A stretch of DNA of 64,000 nucleotides from DATJLY01 sp035532935 (GTDB lineage: Bacteria > Pseudomonadota > Alphaproteobacteria > ATCC43930 > CGMCC-115725), in contig DATKQE010000035.1 in the NCBI GenBank assembly GCA_035532935.1, positions 6,283 to 70,282 on the forward strand. The letters run 5' to 3'. Below the pieces are notes generated by a model. That model worked only from the letters and a program-made list of their open reading frames with translations, made no database searches and had not been told where the DNA came from. Of this stretch, positions 33,510 to 41,497 are shown one piece after another (the first letter of the stretch is position 1; every line of letters begins with the position of its first letter). The position numbers and the translations under genes were made by a program.

Positions 33510-35111
33510 TCATCCCCGCCCTTTCGATGCACTCCCCGAATCGCGCAGTTTGAAGCGCTGGATCTTCCCGGTGGCGGTCTTCGGCAGTTCGTCGACGAAC
33601 GCGACCCAGCGCGGGTACTTGTAGGGGGCCAGCCGCGACTTCACGTGAAGCTGCAATGCCTCGCCCAGCGCCGGCGACGCGGCGCGGCCGGGGCGCAGCA
33701 CGACGAAAGCCTTGGGCTTCACCAGTTGCTGCTCGTCCATCGCGCCGACGACGGCGGCCTCGAGCACCGCCTCATGCGTCATCAGCACGGCCTCGACCTC
33801 GAACGGCGACACGTAGATGCCACCGACCTTCATCATGTCGTCGGTACGGCCACAATAGGTATAGAAGCCGTCGGCATCGCGGACATATTTGTCGCCGCTG
33901 CGCGTCCAGGCGCCGAGGAAGGTGCTGCGCGACCGCTCGCGATTGTTCCAGTAATGCGCCGCCGCGGTCGGGCCCGCGACCTGCAGCTCGCCGATCTCGC
34001 CCGGCCTCGCCTCGCCTCCGGTGTCGTCGACGATCCGGACCTCGTAGCCCGGCACCGGCACGCCGCTGGTGCCATAGCGCACCGCGCCCGGCCGGTTCGA
34101 CACGAAGATATGTAGCATCTCGGTCGAGCCCAGGCCGTCGAGGATCTCGACGCCGAAATGATCGTTCCAGCGCCGTCCGATCTCCTCCGGCAGCGCCTCG
34201 CCCGCCGAGACGCAGCGGCGCAGCGCCACCTCGTCGCGCCGCGGCAGCTCGGAACCGGCCAGCATCGACGCATAGAGCGTCGGCACGCCATAGAAGATCG
34301 AAGGCCGCTTCGCCGTGAGAATGCGCGCCACCGAAGCCGGCGTCGGCCGCTCGGCATAAAGCAGCGTCGTCGCGCCCACGGCCAGCGGGAAGGTCAGCGC
34401 ATTGCCGAGTCCATAGGCGAAGAACAGCTTCGCCGCCGAGTACACGACATCGCTTTCGGCGATGCCCAGCACCGGCTTCGCATAAAGCTCGGCGGTCAGG
34501 ATGAGATGCGACTGGAGATGCACCGCCCCTTTGGGCGCGCCGGTCGAGCCCGAGGAATAAAGCCAGAAGCACGCATCGTCGGCCGTCGTCGCCGCCGCCT
34601 TGGCGCGCGGCTCGGCGTCGGCGAGAAGCGTGCCGAACTGGAGCCGCCCGCTCATCCCCTCGCCGCCTGAGACGATGACGTGGCGCAGCGCCGGCTGCCG
34701 CACCAGCGTTGGCGCCAGCCGATCGTAGAGCGCGTCCGACACGATGAGCGCGCGGGCGCGGCTGTCGCGCAGCATGAAGTCGTAATCGGCGGCCGTAAGC
34801 AGCGTATTGACCGGGACCGGCACGATGCCGGCCTTGATCGCGCCAAGGAAGGCGACCGGAAAATCCACCGTGTCGAGCAGGACGAGCAGGACGCGCTGCT
34901 CCGGCTCGATGCCGAGGCGGCGAAAGGCGTTGGCGGCGCGATCGACGCGCTCGGCAAGCTCGGCATAGCTCAAAGCGCCGCGATCATCGACGAAAGCCGG
35001 CTTGGCGCCACGCCCGGCCGCGAGATTGCGCTCGATCAGATCGACCGCGGCATTGTAGTCGCGCGGCAGCGCGATGCGCGGCGCCCCGCCTGCCATGTCA
35101 TCGGCGGTCAT
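33510..35111 (-). CDS. Benzoate-CoA ligase family protein
   Basis: 533 residues of the ANL superfamily. The P-loop is LYSSGSTGAPKGAVH, the A5 motif is LDGLGSTEMLHIFVSN (typical of benzoate/4-hydroxybenzoate-CoA ligases), then SGDKYVRDADGFYTYCGRTDDMMKVGGIYVSP, and the catalytic Lys in PKTATGKIQRFKLR. It forms an aryl-CoA from an aromatic acid in the cytoplasm. It is divergent from a BoxR/BzdR-type regulator, which responds to benzoyl-CoA in characterised cases; that makes benzoate or a close analogue the probable substrate. The box or bzd ring-reducing genes are not present here. Confidence 0.85.
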   Translation of the reverse strand: MTADDMAGGAPRIALPRDYNAAVDLIERNLAAGRGAKPAFVDDRGALSYAELAERVDRAANAFRRLGIEPEQRVLLVLLDTVDFPVAFLGAIKAGIVPVPVNTLLTAADYDFMLRDSRARALIVSDALYDRLAPTLVRQPALRHVIVSGGEGMSGRLQFGTLLADAEPRAKAAATTADDACFWLYSSGSTGAPKGAVHLQSHLILTAELYAKPVLGIAESDVVYSAAKLFFAYGLGNALTFPLAVGATTLLYAERPTPASVARILTAKRPSIFYGVPTLYASMLAGSELPRRDEVALRRCVSAGEALPEEIGRRWNDHFGVEILDGLGSTEMLHIFVSNRPGAVRYGTSGVPVPGYEVRIVDDTGGEARPGEIGELQVAGPTAAAHYWNNRERSRSTFLGAWTRSGDKYVRDADGFYTYCGRTDDMMKVGGIYVSPFEVEAVLMTHEAVLEAAVVGAMDEQQLVKPKAFVVLRPGRAASPALGEALQLHVKSRLAPYKYPRWVAFVDELPKTATGKIQRFKLRDSGSASKGRG

Positions 35112-35243
35112 TCATTCCCCCTGCGCCCGTGCGCTGCATCCTCTCTCGACGCTATGTCGCGCCCGCGCAGCGCGCGCGTCAAGCCTCACGCGAGCGGCGA
35201 GCCGCCGCAGCTTCGTCCGGCACCGATCCCGCCCGTCGCCAGA

Positions 35244-35272
35244 TTGAGCGCGCATCGCACGACGGGTATAAT
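35244..35272 (+). promoter_or_regulatory. Sigma70-like promoter of the BoxR-type gene
   Basis: -35 TTGAGC (35244-35249), a 17-base spacer, and a perfect -10 TATAAT (35267-35272). The expected start point is only a few bases before ATG 35282, so the transcript should be leaderless or nearly so, with no Shine-Dalgarno sequence. Confidence 0.7.
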
Positions 35273-35281
35273 TCAGACTCC

Positions 35282-36169
35282 ATGGTTACGAATTATAATG
35301 CGCAAGAGGCGCCGGACGGCGATGCGGATTACCTGCGCCGGCTCGGCGAGCGCATTCGCGAGGCGCGCCTGCGGCGGGGGATGACGCGGCGCATCCTCGC
35401 CCATGACTCCCGCGTCTCCGAACGCTATCTCGCGCAGCTCGAAGGTGGGCAAGGCAACATCTCGATCGCCTTGCTGCGCCGCGTGGCGCAGGCCATGGGC
35501 CTGCCGCTCGCCGACCTCGTGCGCGACGAACCGGATCGCCCGATCGAGCTCACCCTTCTGATTGAGACGCTGTCGCGGCTCGCCCCCGGCGAGCTGGACG
35601 AGGCGCGGCGGCTCATCGGCAGCGCGTTCGGCGATCGGACGGCGCGCGACCGGCGCCAGCGCATCGCCCTCATCGGCCTGCGCGGCGCCGGCAAGTCGAC
35701 GCTCGGCGCCGGCCTCGCCGCCGCCCTGGACGTTCCCTTCATCGAACTCGACCGCGAAGTCGAGCAGGCCTTCGGCACCAGCCTGGGCGAGGTTTTCGAT
35801 CTGTACGGCCAGGCGGCCTATCGGCGGGCCGAGCGCGACGCGCTCGCCGCGGTGGTGGCGCGCTACGACCGGGCGGTGATCGCCGCCGGCGGCAGCATCG
35901 TGGCCGAGGCCGCCACCTATGACCTGCTGCTGTCCTGCTGCTTTACGGTCTGGCTCAAGGCGGCGCCCGAAGAGCACATGGCGCGCGTCCAGGCGCAAGG
36001 CGATCTGCGGCCGATGGCGGCGAGCGCGGCGGCGATGGCCGATCTGCGCCGCATCCTTGCCGGCCGCGAGGCGCTCTATGCGCGCGCCGATGCGACCGTG
36101 GACACCGCCGGGGTCGGCGTCGCGGAGGGCCTGCGGCGCCTGAAGGAAGCGGTCGGCGCCGCAGCCTGA
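35282..36169 (+). CDS. boxR: BoxR/BzdR-type regulator: XRE helix-turn-helix fused to shikimate-kinase-like domain
   Basis: 295 residues. Residues 15-80 form a Cro/C1-type HTH (IREARLRRGMTRRILAHDSRV). A linker follows to about residue 125, then a shikimate-kinase-like domain with P-loop GLRGAGKST (132-140), DVPFIELDREVEQ and VIAAGGSIV. This two-domain architecture is that of BzdR and BoxR, repressors of benzoate degradation relieved by benzoyl-CoA binding to the kinase-like part. It is divergent from the benzoate-CoA-ligase-type gene, so that gene is a likely target. Identity as BoxR rather than another member of the group is inferred. Confidence 0.85.
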   Translation: MVTNYNAQEAPDGDADYLRRLGERIREARLRRGMTRRILAHDSRVSERYLAQLEGGQGNISIALLRRVAQAMGLPLADLVRDEPDRPIELTLLIETLSRLAPGELDEARRLIGSAFGDRTARDRRQRIALIGLRGAGKSTLGAGLAAALDVPFIELDREVEQAFGTSLGEVFDLYGQAAYRRAERDALAAVVARYDRAVIAAGGSIVAEAATYDLLLSCCFTVWLKAAPEEHMARVQAQGDLRPMAASAAAMADLRRILAGREALYARADATVDTAGVGVAEGLRRLKEAVGAAA

Positions 36170-36247
36170 CCAGACAAATCCCTAATTCTCGCGGGGTTGA
36201 CAGGCGGGCGCAAAGAACCAAGCTAAGCAAGATCGCGGGGAGAGACC

Positions 36248-36790
36248 ATGTTCATCCAGACCGAGACGACGCCCAATCCGGCCACGCTCAAATTCCTGCC
36301 CGGCCGCACCGTCATGGCGGCCGGCACGGCGCATTTCGCCGCCGTCGAGGATGCCGGCCGCTCGCCGCTCGCGCAGCGGCTCTTCGCCGTGCCCGGCGTC
36401 ACCGGCGTGTTCCTGGGCGCCGATTTCGTCTCGGTGAGCAAGGACGACACCCAGGACTGGTACCGCCTCAAGCCCGCGGTGCTCGCCGTCATCATGGAGC
36501 ACTTCACCGCGGGCGAGCCCACCTTCGTCGGCGATGCCGCGCCGCAGGAGGACGAGGACGACGACGACATCGTCACGCAGATCAAGGAGCTGCTCGAGAC
36601 CCGCGTGCGTCCCGCGGTCGCGCAGGATGGCGGCGACATCATCTTCCACAGCTTCGAGGGCGGCGTCGTCTATCTTCACATGCAGGGTTCGTGCTCGGGC
36701 TGCCCCAGCTCGACGGCGACGCTCAAGGCCGGCATCGAGAACATGCTGCGCTATTACGTCCCCGAAGTGGTCGAAGTCCGCCCCGTCTGA
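36248..36790 (+). CDS. NifU-like Fe-S cluster carrier (Nfu type)
   Basis: 180 residues. The N-terminal Nfu_N domain (FIQTETTPNPATLKFLPG) is followed by a short acidic linker (EDEDDDD) and the C-terminal NifU domain with RPAVAQDGGDIIFHSFEGG and the CSGC motif that holds a [4Fe-4S] cluster at the dimer interface. It delivers clusters to target proteins. Length and order match mitochondrial/alphaproteobacterial NFU1. Its 3' end overlaps the convergent dipeptidase gene by 37 bases. Confidence 0.92.
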   Translation: MFIQTETTPNPATLKFLPGRTVMAAGTAHFAAVEDAGRSPLAQRLFAVPGVTGVFLGADFVSVSKDDTQDWYRLKPAVLAVIMEHFTAGEPTFVGDAAPQEDEDDDDIVTQIKELLETRVRPAVAQDGGDIIFHSFEGGVVYLHMQGSCSGCPSSTATLKAGIENMLRYYVPEVVEVRPV

Positions 36791-37377
36791 TTCGCCATCA
36801 TCGGCCGCGGCAGATCGGCGTCACGCAGCAGCGGAAAGCGCTTGGCGTCGAACAGTTGATAATGCCACCACTCGTTGCTGTAGAAATCCCAGCCGGCTGC
36901 CGTCATGAGACCAAGAAGCAGCAGGCGGTTGCGTTGCGCCGCGGCGTTCACCGCGAGGCTGGCGTGATGCGACAGCTTGGTGAAGGCATCGAATGCGGTT
37001 CCCATCTCGAGTTCGGCGCCGTCCCCGTCGATCAGCGTCACATCGACCGCGGCGCCGCGCGAGTGCGGCGAGCCGCGCCGCGGATCAGCGAGAAACTCGG
37101 GATCGGGCCGCGCGTTCCACAGCTTCCATTGCGCCTCGCTCGGCCGCAGTGCATCGAAGATCTTGAGCCTGAGCCCGAGCGGCCGGGCCAGCGCCACCGC
37201 CGTCTCGAGACAGCGCGCCGCCTCGGCATTGAGGTAGCAGATGGCTTGGTGGTAGACCGGAGCGCCGGTGATGTTGACGGCGCTGGCATAGGCGAGTTCG
37301 ATGACGACGCCATGCTCACGTTCCGTGATCTCGATGATCTCGACCGGCCCCGCCATCGCGTCGTGCCCTTCCGTCAT
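36754..37377 (-). CDS. D-alanyl-D-alanine dipeptidase (VanX/DdpX-like)
   Basis: A 207-residue peptidase M15 protein. The zinc motif SPHSRGAAVDVTL supplies His and Asp, and EWWHYQ supplies the catalytic Glu and the third His ligand. The fold begins with YASAVNITGAPVYHQ, and FDALRPSEAQ matches the conserved Arg block. It cleaves D-Ala-D-Ala, probably for peptidoglycan recycling rather than glycopeptide resistance, since no vanHA genes are near. No signal peptide, so cytoplasmic. The last 12 codons overlap the Nfu gene on the other strand. Confidence 0.87.
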   Translation of the reverse strand: MTEGHDAMAGPVEIIEITEREHGVVIELAYASAVNITGAPVYHQAICYLNAEAARCLETAVALARPLGLRLKIFDALRPSEAQWKLWNARPDPEFLADPRRGSPHSRGAAVDVTLIDGDGAELEMGTAFDAFTKLSHHASLAVNAAAQRNRLLLLGLMTAAGWDFYSNEWWHYQLFDAKRFPLLRDADLPRPMMANQTGRTSTTSGT

Positions 37378-37427
37378 CCGTGGCCTCGCGTCTCGCCGCT
37401 TCCCTTCTTAGCATCATCGCGCCGGCG

Positions 37428-38108
37428 ATGGTGAATGTCCTCGCCTTCGACTGTGCCGGCCGGGGCTGCGCGGCGGCGGTCGTGGCCGACGGGCGCGTGC
37501 TGGCGCGGCGCTCGCAGCCGATGGAACGCGGCCAGGCGGCGGCGCTCCTGCCGATGATCGAGGCCGTGCTGGGCGCGGCGGCATTGGGCTGGCCGGCGCT
37601 CGATCTACTCGCCGTCACCGTCGGGCCGGGCGGCTTTACCGGTGTCCGCATCGGGCTCGCCGCCGCGCGCGGCCTGGCCTTGGCGCGCGAGCTGCCGGTC
37701 ATCGGCATCACCAGTTTCGCCGCCGTGGCCGCAGCGGTGCCGCCGCCCCTGCGGACCGGACGGACGCTCGCGGTCGCGCTCGACAGCAAGCGCGCCGAAG
37801 TTTACCTGCAATGCTTCGCCGCCTCCGGCGCAGCGTTGGGCCCGGGCGAGCTTCTCGCTCTCGACGCGATCGATGCCCGCATTCCCGCTGGCCTGGTGCT
37901 GCTCGCCGGCGATGCCGCCGAGCGGGCGGCACCGTTCCTGTTCGGCCGCGCCGCGGTAGCGCCGGCGACGGAAGTGCCGGACCCCGCCGATATCGCGCGG
38001 CTCGCCCTGGCCGAATGGCGGCCGGGCCGGCGCCCGCCTTTGCCGCTTCCGCTCTACCTGCGCGCGCCCGACACGACGGCGCCGCGCCGTGCCGGGGCCA
38101 TGCCATGA
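37428..38108 (+). CDS. tsaB: tRNA t6A synthesis protein TsaB
   Basis: 226 residues of the ASKHA fold. VLAFDCAGRGCAAAVV at the start and TVGPGGFTGVRIGLAAARGLA in the middle are TsaB hallmarks. It is an inactive Kae1 relative that scaffolds TsaD/TsaE in adding threonylcarbamoyl to tRNA A37. ATG 37428 is chosen because the phosphate-binding strand begins three residues later; GTG 37431 is equally possible. Coupled to rimI by ATGA overlap, as in many alphaproteobacteria. Confidence 0.88.
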   Translation: MVNVLAFDCAGRGCAAAVVADGRVLARRSQPMERGQAAALLPMIEAVLGAAALGWPALDLLAVTVGPGGFTGVRIGLAAARGLALARELPVIGITSFAAVAAAVPPPLRTGRTLAVALDSKRAEVYLQCFAASGAALGPGELLALDAIDARIPAGLVLLAGDAAERAAPFLFGRAAVAPATEVPDPADIARLALAEWRPGRRPPLPLPLYLRAPDTTAPRRAGAMP

Positions 38109-38569
38109 GCGTGCGCCTGCGCAGCGTCGGCCGGGCCGATCTCGAACCGCTCGCCCGGCTGCATGCGCAGTGTTTTCCCGAGGACGCGTGGGACGCGGCG
38201 GCGCTGGCTGGAATCCTCGCCATGAAAGGGGCCGAGGCACGGCTCGCCGAGGAAGCGACACAGCCGCTCGGGCTGCTCTTCGCCACCATCCTGGGAGCGG
38301 AGGCCGAGATTCTGACCTTCGGCGTAGCGCCGGCGGCGCGCCGGCGCGGCATTGCGCGGATACTGCTCGACGACTTCTTCGCCCGCGCCCGCGCCCTGGG
38401 CGCGGCCGGCGTGGTGCTCGAGGTCGCCGCCGACAACGGCCCCGCCTTGGCGCTCTACGAGTCGGCCGGGTTCCGCACCGTCGGGCTGCGCCATGCCTAT
38501 TACCGGCGCGAGCGGGGGCCGGCGATCGACGCCTGGTTGCTTCGCGCGGCCCTTAATCGATCGCCCTAG
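38105..38569 (+). CDS. rimI: Ribosomal protein S18 alanine N-acetyltransferase-like GNAT
   Basis: 154 residues with the GNAT acetyl-CoA loop GVAPAARRRGIARILL and the C-terminal LEVAADNGPALALYESAGFRTVGLRHAYYRR, the RimI signature. The LHAQCFPEDAWDAA start is also typical. Acetylates the N-terminal Ala of S18 or related targets. Overlaps tsaB. Confidence 0.88.
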   Translation: MSVRLRSVGRADLEPLARLHAQCFPEDAWDAAALAGILAMKGAEARLAEEATQPLGLLFATILGAEAEILTFGVAPAARRRGIARILLDDFFARARALGAAGVVLEVAADNGPALALYESAGFRTVGLRHAYYRRERGPAIDAWLLRAALNRSP

Positions 38570-38695
38570 TCTCGGCGTCGATTGGGGCGGGCAGCAAGCG
38601 CCAAGTCCGCTGCCAAGTAGCCGGCGAAAAGCCAGAGAGACGGGCTTCTATTCGCGCCTCCCGGTAAAAAAATAATCTGCCGGGCAGCTTGTACG

Positions 38696-38723
38696 TTGCT
38701 TAGGGTAAAAAAAATACTAATAT
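38696..38723 (+). promoter_or_regulatory. A-tract promoter upstream of mucR
   Basis: -35 TTGCTT (38696-38701), a 16-base spacer with the tract TAAAAAAAATAC, and -10 TAATAT (38718-38723). A second A-tract (TAAAAAAATAAT) lies 30 bases further upstream. MucR/Ros proteins bind A/T-rich sites with T steps and often repress their own gene, so autoregulation is plausible. Confidence 0.55.
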
Positions 38724-38753
38724 CCGAGCGATCATGCGTAGAGGAAAGAGCGA

Positions 38754-39176
38754 ATGATGACTGACGCTGATAATTCAAATGATCTCTTGGCCTTAACGAC
38801 GGAAATCGTCGCGGCCCATGTGTCAAACAATACCGTGGCCGTCGGCGATCTTCCGGGTCTCATCAACCAGGTTTATCAGTCCCTCGCCTCGATCGGCCAA
38901 AGTCCCGTCGCGCCGGCGGAGCGGCCGCAGCCGGCCGTGAGCGTGAAGCGCTCGGTCCACCCCGACTACATCATCTGTCTCGAAGACGGCAAGAAGCTCA
39001 AGATGCTGAAGCGTCATCTCAAGACCGCCTATAATATGACGCCCGAAGAATATCGCGAGCGCTGGCAACTTCCGCCCGACTATCCGATGGTGGCACCCAA
39101 TTACGCGCGGCAGCGCAGCCGCCTTGCCAAAGAGATCGGCCTGGGCACGCGCGGACGACGCAGCGGCACGGCCTGA
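38754..39176 (+). CDS. mucR: MucR/Ros family zinc-finger transcriptional regulator
   Basis: A 140-residue alphaproteobacterial H-NS-like regulator. The N-terminal half (LTTEIVAAHVSNNTV, LPGLINQVYQSLA) is the oligomerisation region. The DNA-binding part SVHPDYIICLEDGKKLKMLKRHLKTAYNMTPEEYRERWQLPPDYPMVAPNYA contains the prokaryotic zinc finger and the invariant tail. It controls exopolysaccharide, motility and cell-cycle genes in relatives. A GAGGAAAG ribosome site precedes the start. Confidence 0.95.
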   Translation: MMTDADNSNDLLALTTEIVAAHVSNNTVAVGDLPGLINQVYQSLASIGQSPVAPAERPQPAVSVKRSVHPDYIICLEDGKKLKMLKRHLKTAYNMTPEEYRERWQLPPDYPMVAPNYARQRSRLAKEIGLGTRGRRSGTA

Positions 39177-39337
39177 ATTCCCCACCGCAACGAGCCGCGC
39201 CGATGCGCGAGCGGAAACGGGGTCGACACGACTCGATCGGTCTGCGTTTGACCCGCCAGGACGAGGCGACCGTCGCTAGAGACGCAACCCGGGTTACGCT
39301 ATAGTGATCGAGCGACATCGCGCCGCCGTGAGAGGGA

Positions 39338-39766
39338 ATGCCTTCGCGCCTGGAACAACTCTGTCTCGACAAAGGGCTGAAGATGACCGAGCAGCGCCGC
39401 GTGATCGCGCGCGTGCTGTCGGAATCGATCGATCATCCCGATGTGGAGAGCGTTTATCGGCGGGCGATGGAGATCGACCCGAAGATCAGCATCGCCACCG
39501 TCTACCGCACGGTGCGCCTGTTCGAGGAGGCCAACATCCTCACGCGTCATCATTTCGGCCAAGGCCCGGCGCGCTACGAGGAGATGCCGCTCGACCACCA
39601 CGACCATCTGATCGATCTCCAGAGCGGGCGCGTCATCGAGTTCCGCAACGAGGAGATCGAACGCCTCCAGCGCGAGGTGGCGGCGCGACTCGGCTATGCG
39701 CTCGTCGACCATCGCCTCGAACTCTATGCCGTTCCGGCCGCGAGCCGGTCCGGTACGAAGAAATGA
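39338..39766 (+). CDS. fur: Fur family metalloregulator (Fur/Mur)
   Basis: 142 residues. Winged helix: GLKMTEQRRVIARVLSE and ISIATVYRTVRLFEEANIL. Metal site: HHDHLIDLQSGRVIEF (residues 87-102). The cysteine pairs of E. coli Fur are absent, as usual in alphaproteobacterial Fur/Mur, which respond to Mn(II) or Fe(II). A TATAGT -10-like box lies at 39300-39305 without a good -35. Whether it senses iron or manganese cannot be read from sequence; the window also encodes Irr. Confidence 0.9.
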   Translation: MPSRLEQLCLDKGLKMTEQRRVIARVLSESIDHPDVESVYRRAMEIDPKISIATVYRTVRLFEEANILTRHHFGQGPARYEEMPLDHHDHLIDLQSGRVIEFRNEEIERLQREVAARLGYALVDHRLELYAVPAASRSGTKK

Positions 39767-39827
39767 CGCCTTCCGGCGCCGTGCCGTGACTATTTCCCGT
39801 TCCCGCCGCCAGCCCGTCGTGCCGGCC

Positions 39828-40622
39828 ATGTCCGAAGCGAAGGTCGATGTCTGGTCGGGCGCGCTCCAGGTGCGCCTCGCCGCGACCATGGCCGATATCG
39901 ATGCGGCGCAGACGCTGCGTTACCGCGTGTTCTATGAGGAGATGGGGGCCCATCCCACGCCCGAGATGGCCCGGGCCGGGCGCGATTTCGACGCCTTCGA
40001 CGCCATCTGCGACCATCTTCTGGTGATCGACCACGCCCGGGCAGCGGCAGTGGTCGGGACCTACCGCCTGATCCGCCGCAGCATGGCGGAGCGGCATCGC
40101 GGCTTCTACTCGGCCGGCGAATACGATATTGCGCCGCTCGAGGCCTTTCCCGGCAAGATCCTCGAACTCGGGCGCTCGTGCGTCGATGCAAGCGCGCGCA
40201 ATCGGCCGACCATGCAGTTGCTGTGGCGCGGCATCGCCGCCTATGTCTTCGCGCACGACATCTCGATCATGTTCGGCTGCGCCAGCCTGCCCGGCACCGA
40301 CATCGACGCGCTCGCCGTGCCGCTCTCCTATCTCCATCATCACCATCTGGCGCCGCCGGCGCTGCGGCCGCGGGCACTGCCCGCACGCTATGTCGAAATG
40401 AGCCGGCTCGAGCGCGGCACCTACGACGCCGCGCGCGCGCTCGCCGAGGTGCCGCCGCTGATCAAGGGCTATCTGCGTCTCGGCGGCTTCGTCGGCGAGG
40501 GCGCGGTCATCGACCACCAGTTCAACACGACCGATGTCTGCATCGTGGTGCAGACGGACCTCGTCACCGAAAAATATTATCGGCACTACGAGCGGCATGC
40601 GCGTGTGGACGCGGCGCTCTGA
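39828..40622 (+). CDS. olsB: L-ornithine N-acyltransferase (ornithine lipid synthesis)
   Basis: 264 residues of the GNAT-like autoinducer-synthase fold: TLRYRVFYEEMGAHPTPEM, DFDAFDAICDHLLVID, VGTYRLIRRS, ELGRSCVDASARNRPTMQLLWRGI. This pattern is OlsB, which acylates ornithine with a 3-hydroxyacyl-ACP to lyso-ornithine lipid. ATG 39828 is supported by the conserved start a few residues on. It overlaps olsA by one base, and the pair completes ornithine-lipid synthesis. Confidence 0.9.
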   Translation: MSEAKVDVWSGALQVRLAATMADIDAAQTLRYRVFYEEMGAHPTPEMARAGRDFDAFDAICDHLLVIDHARAAAVVGTYRLIRRSMAERHRGFYSAGEYDIAPLEAFPGKILELGRSCVDASARNRPTMQLLWRGIAAYVFAHDISIMFGCASLPGTDIDALAVPLSYLHHHHLAPPALRPRALPARYVEMSRLERGTYDAARALAEVPPLIKGYLRLGGFVGEGAVIDHQFNTTDVCIVVQTDLVTEKYYRHYERHARVDAAL

Positions 40623-41497
40623 TGGGCGAAGGCAGCTTCCTCCTGCGGCTCTGGCGGGCCACCCTCTATCTCGCGCTGACCGTCTCGGCGGGGCCGATCC
40701 AGGCGGTGCTGCTGCTCATCAAGAGCCCGCTCGCGCGCCGTTTCCCGGCGGCCTATCATCGTCTTTGCTGCCGCGTGCTCGGCTTTCGCATCGAACGTTT
40801 CGGCACCTTGTCCACGACGCGGCCGACGCTGTTCGTCGCCAACCACCAGTCCTATCTCGACATCCCCATCCTCGGCAGCATCATCGAGGGCTCGTTCGTC
40901 GCCAAGGCCGAGATCGCGGACTGGCCCTATTTCGGCGCTCTCGCCAAGCTGCAACGCTCGATCTTCATCGATCGCCGTCCCGGCTCGACCGCCAAGCAGC
41001 GCGACGCGATCATGCGCCGGCTCGAGGAGGGCGACGATCTCATCATCTTTCCCGAGGCGACGAGCAGCGACGGGCTTCACGTGCTGCCCTTCAAGAGCGC
41101 ACTGTTGAGCGTGGCCGAATTCCATCCGCGCGGCGCGCCGCTGGTCGTGCAGCCGGTGACGGTCGCCTATACCCGGCTCGACGGCATGCCCCTGGGACGG
41201 TTCTATCGCCCGTTCGTTTCCTGGTATGGCGGAATGCAAGTCTCGTCCCATCTATGGACCATGCTGGGGCTGGGCAAGCTCACGGTGAGGATCATCTTTC
41301 ATCCGACGGTAACCATCGCGGAGTTCGGCTCGCGCAAGGCGCTTGCCGAGCACTGTTACCGCGTGATTGCGAGCTCGCTGGCGCTGACGCTGGCGGGCCG
41401 CGGACCGGGCGATGAGGCGGCGTTTGCCCGGGCCGCCGACGCCGTGCTCGCCGATTGGGGCGACGCGGCCGAGGCCGACATCGCCGAAGTGGAGTGA
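40622..41497 (+). CDS. olsA: Lyso-ornithine lipid O-acyltransferase (PlsC family)
   Basis: A 291-residue membrane-associated acyltransferase. N-terminal hydrophobic helix (ATLYLALTVSAGPIQAVLLLI), H-x4-D motif NHQSYLD, FIDRRPGS, and FPEATSSDG (motif III). With OlsB it forms phosphate-free ornithine lipid; it may also acylate lysophosphatidic acid. The gene directly follows olsB and its stop overlaps the miaB start. Confidence 0.87.
   Translation: MGEGSFLLRLWRATLYLALTVSAGPIQAVLLLIKSPLARRFPAAYHRLCCRVLGFRIERFGTLSTTRPTLFVANHQSYLDIPILGSIIEGSFVAKAEIADWPYFGALAKLQRSIFIDRRPGSTAKQRDAIMRRLEEGDDLIIFPEATSSDGLHVLPFKSALLSVAEFHPRGAPLVVQPVTVAYTRLDGMPLGRFYRPFVSWYGGMQVSSHLWTMLGLGKLTVRIIFHPTVTIAEFGSRKALAEHCYRVIASSLALTLAGRGPGDEAAFARAADAVLADWGDAAEADIAEVE

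Noticed and set aside
36754..37377. Glycopeptide resistance (vanX)
   Set aside because: No vanH, vanA or vanRS nearby; single DdpX-like genes are common in Gram-negative peptidoglycan recycling.
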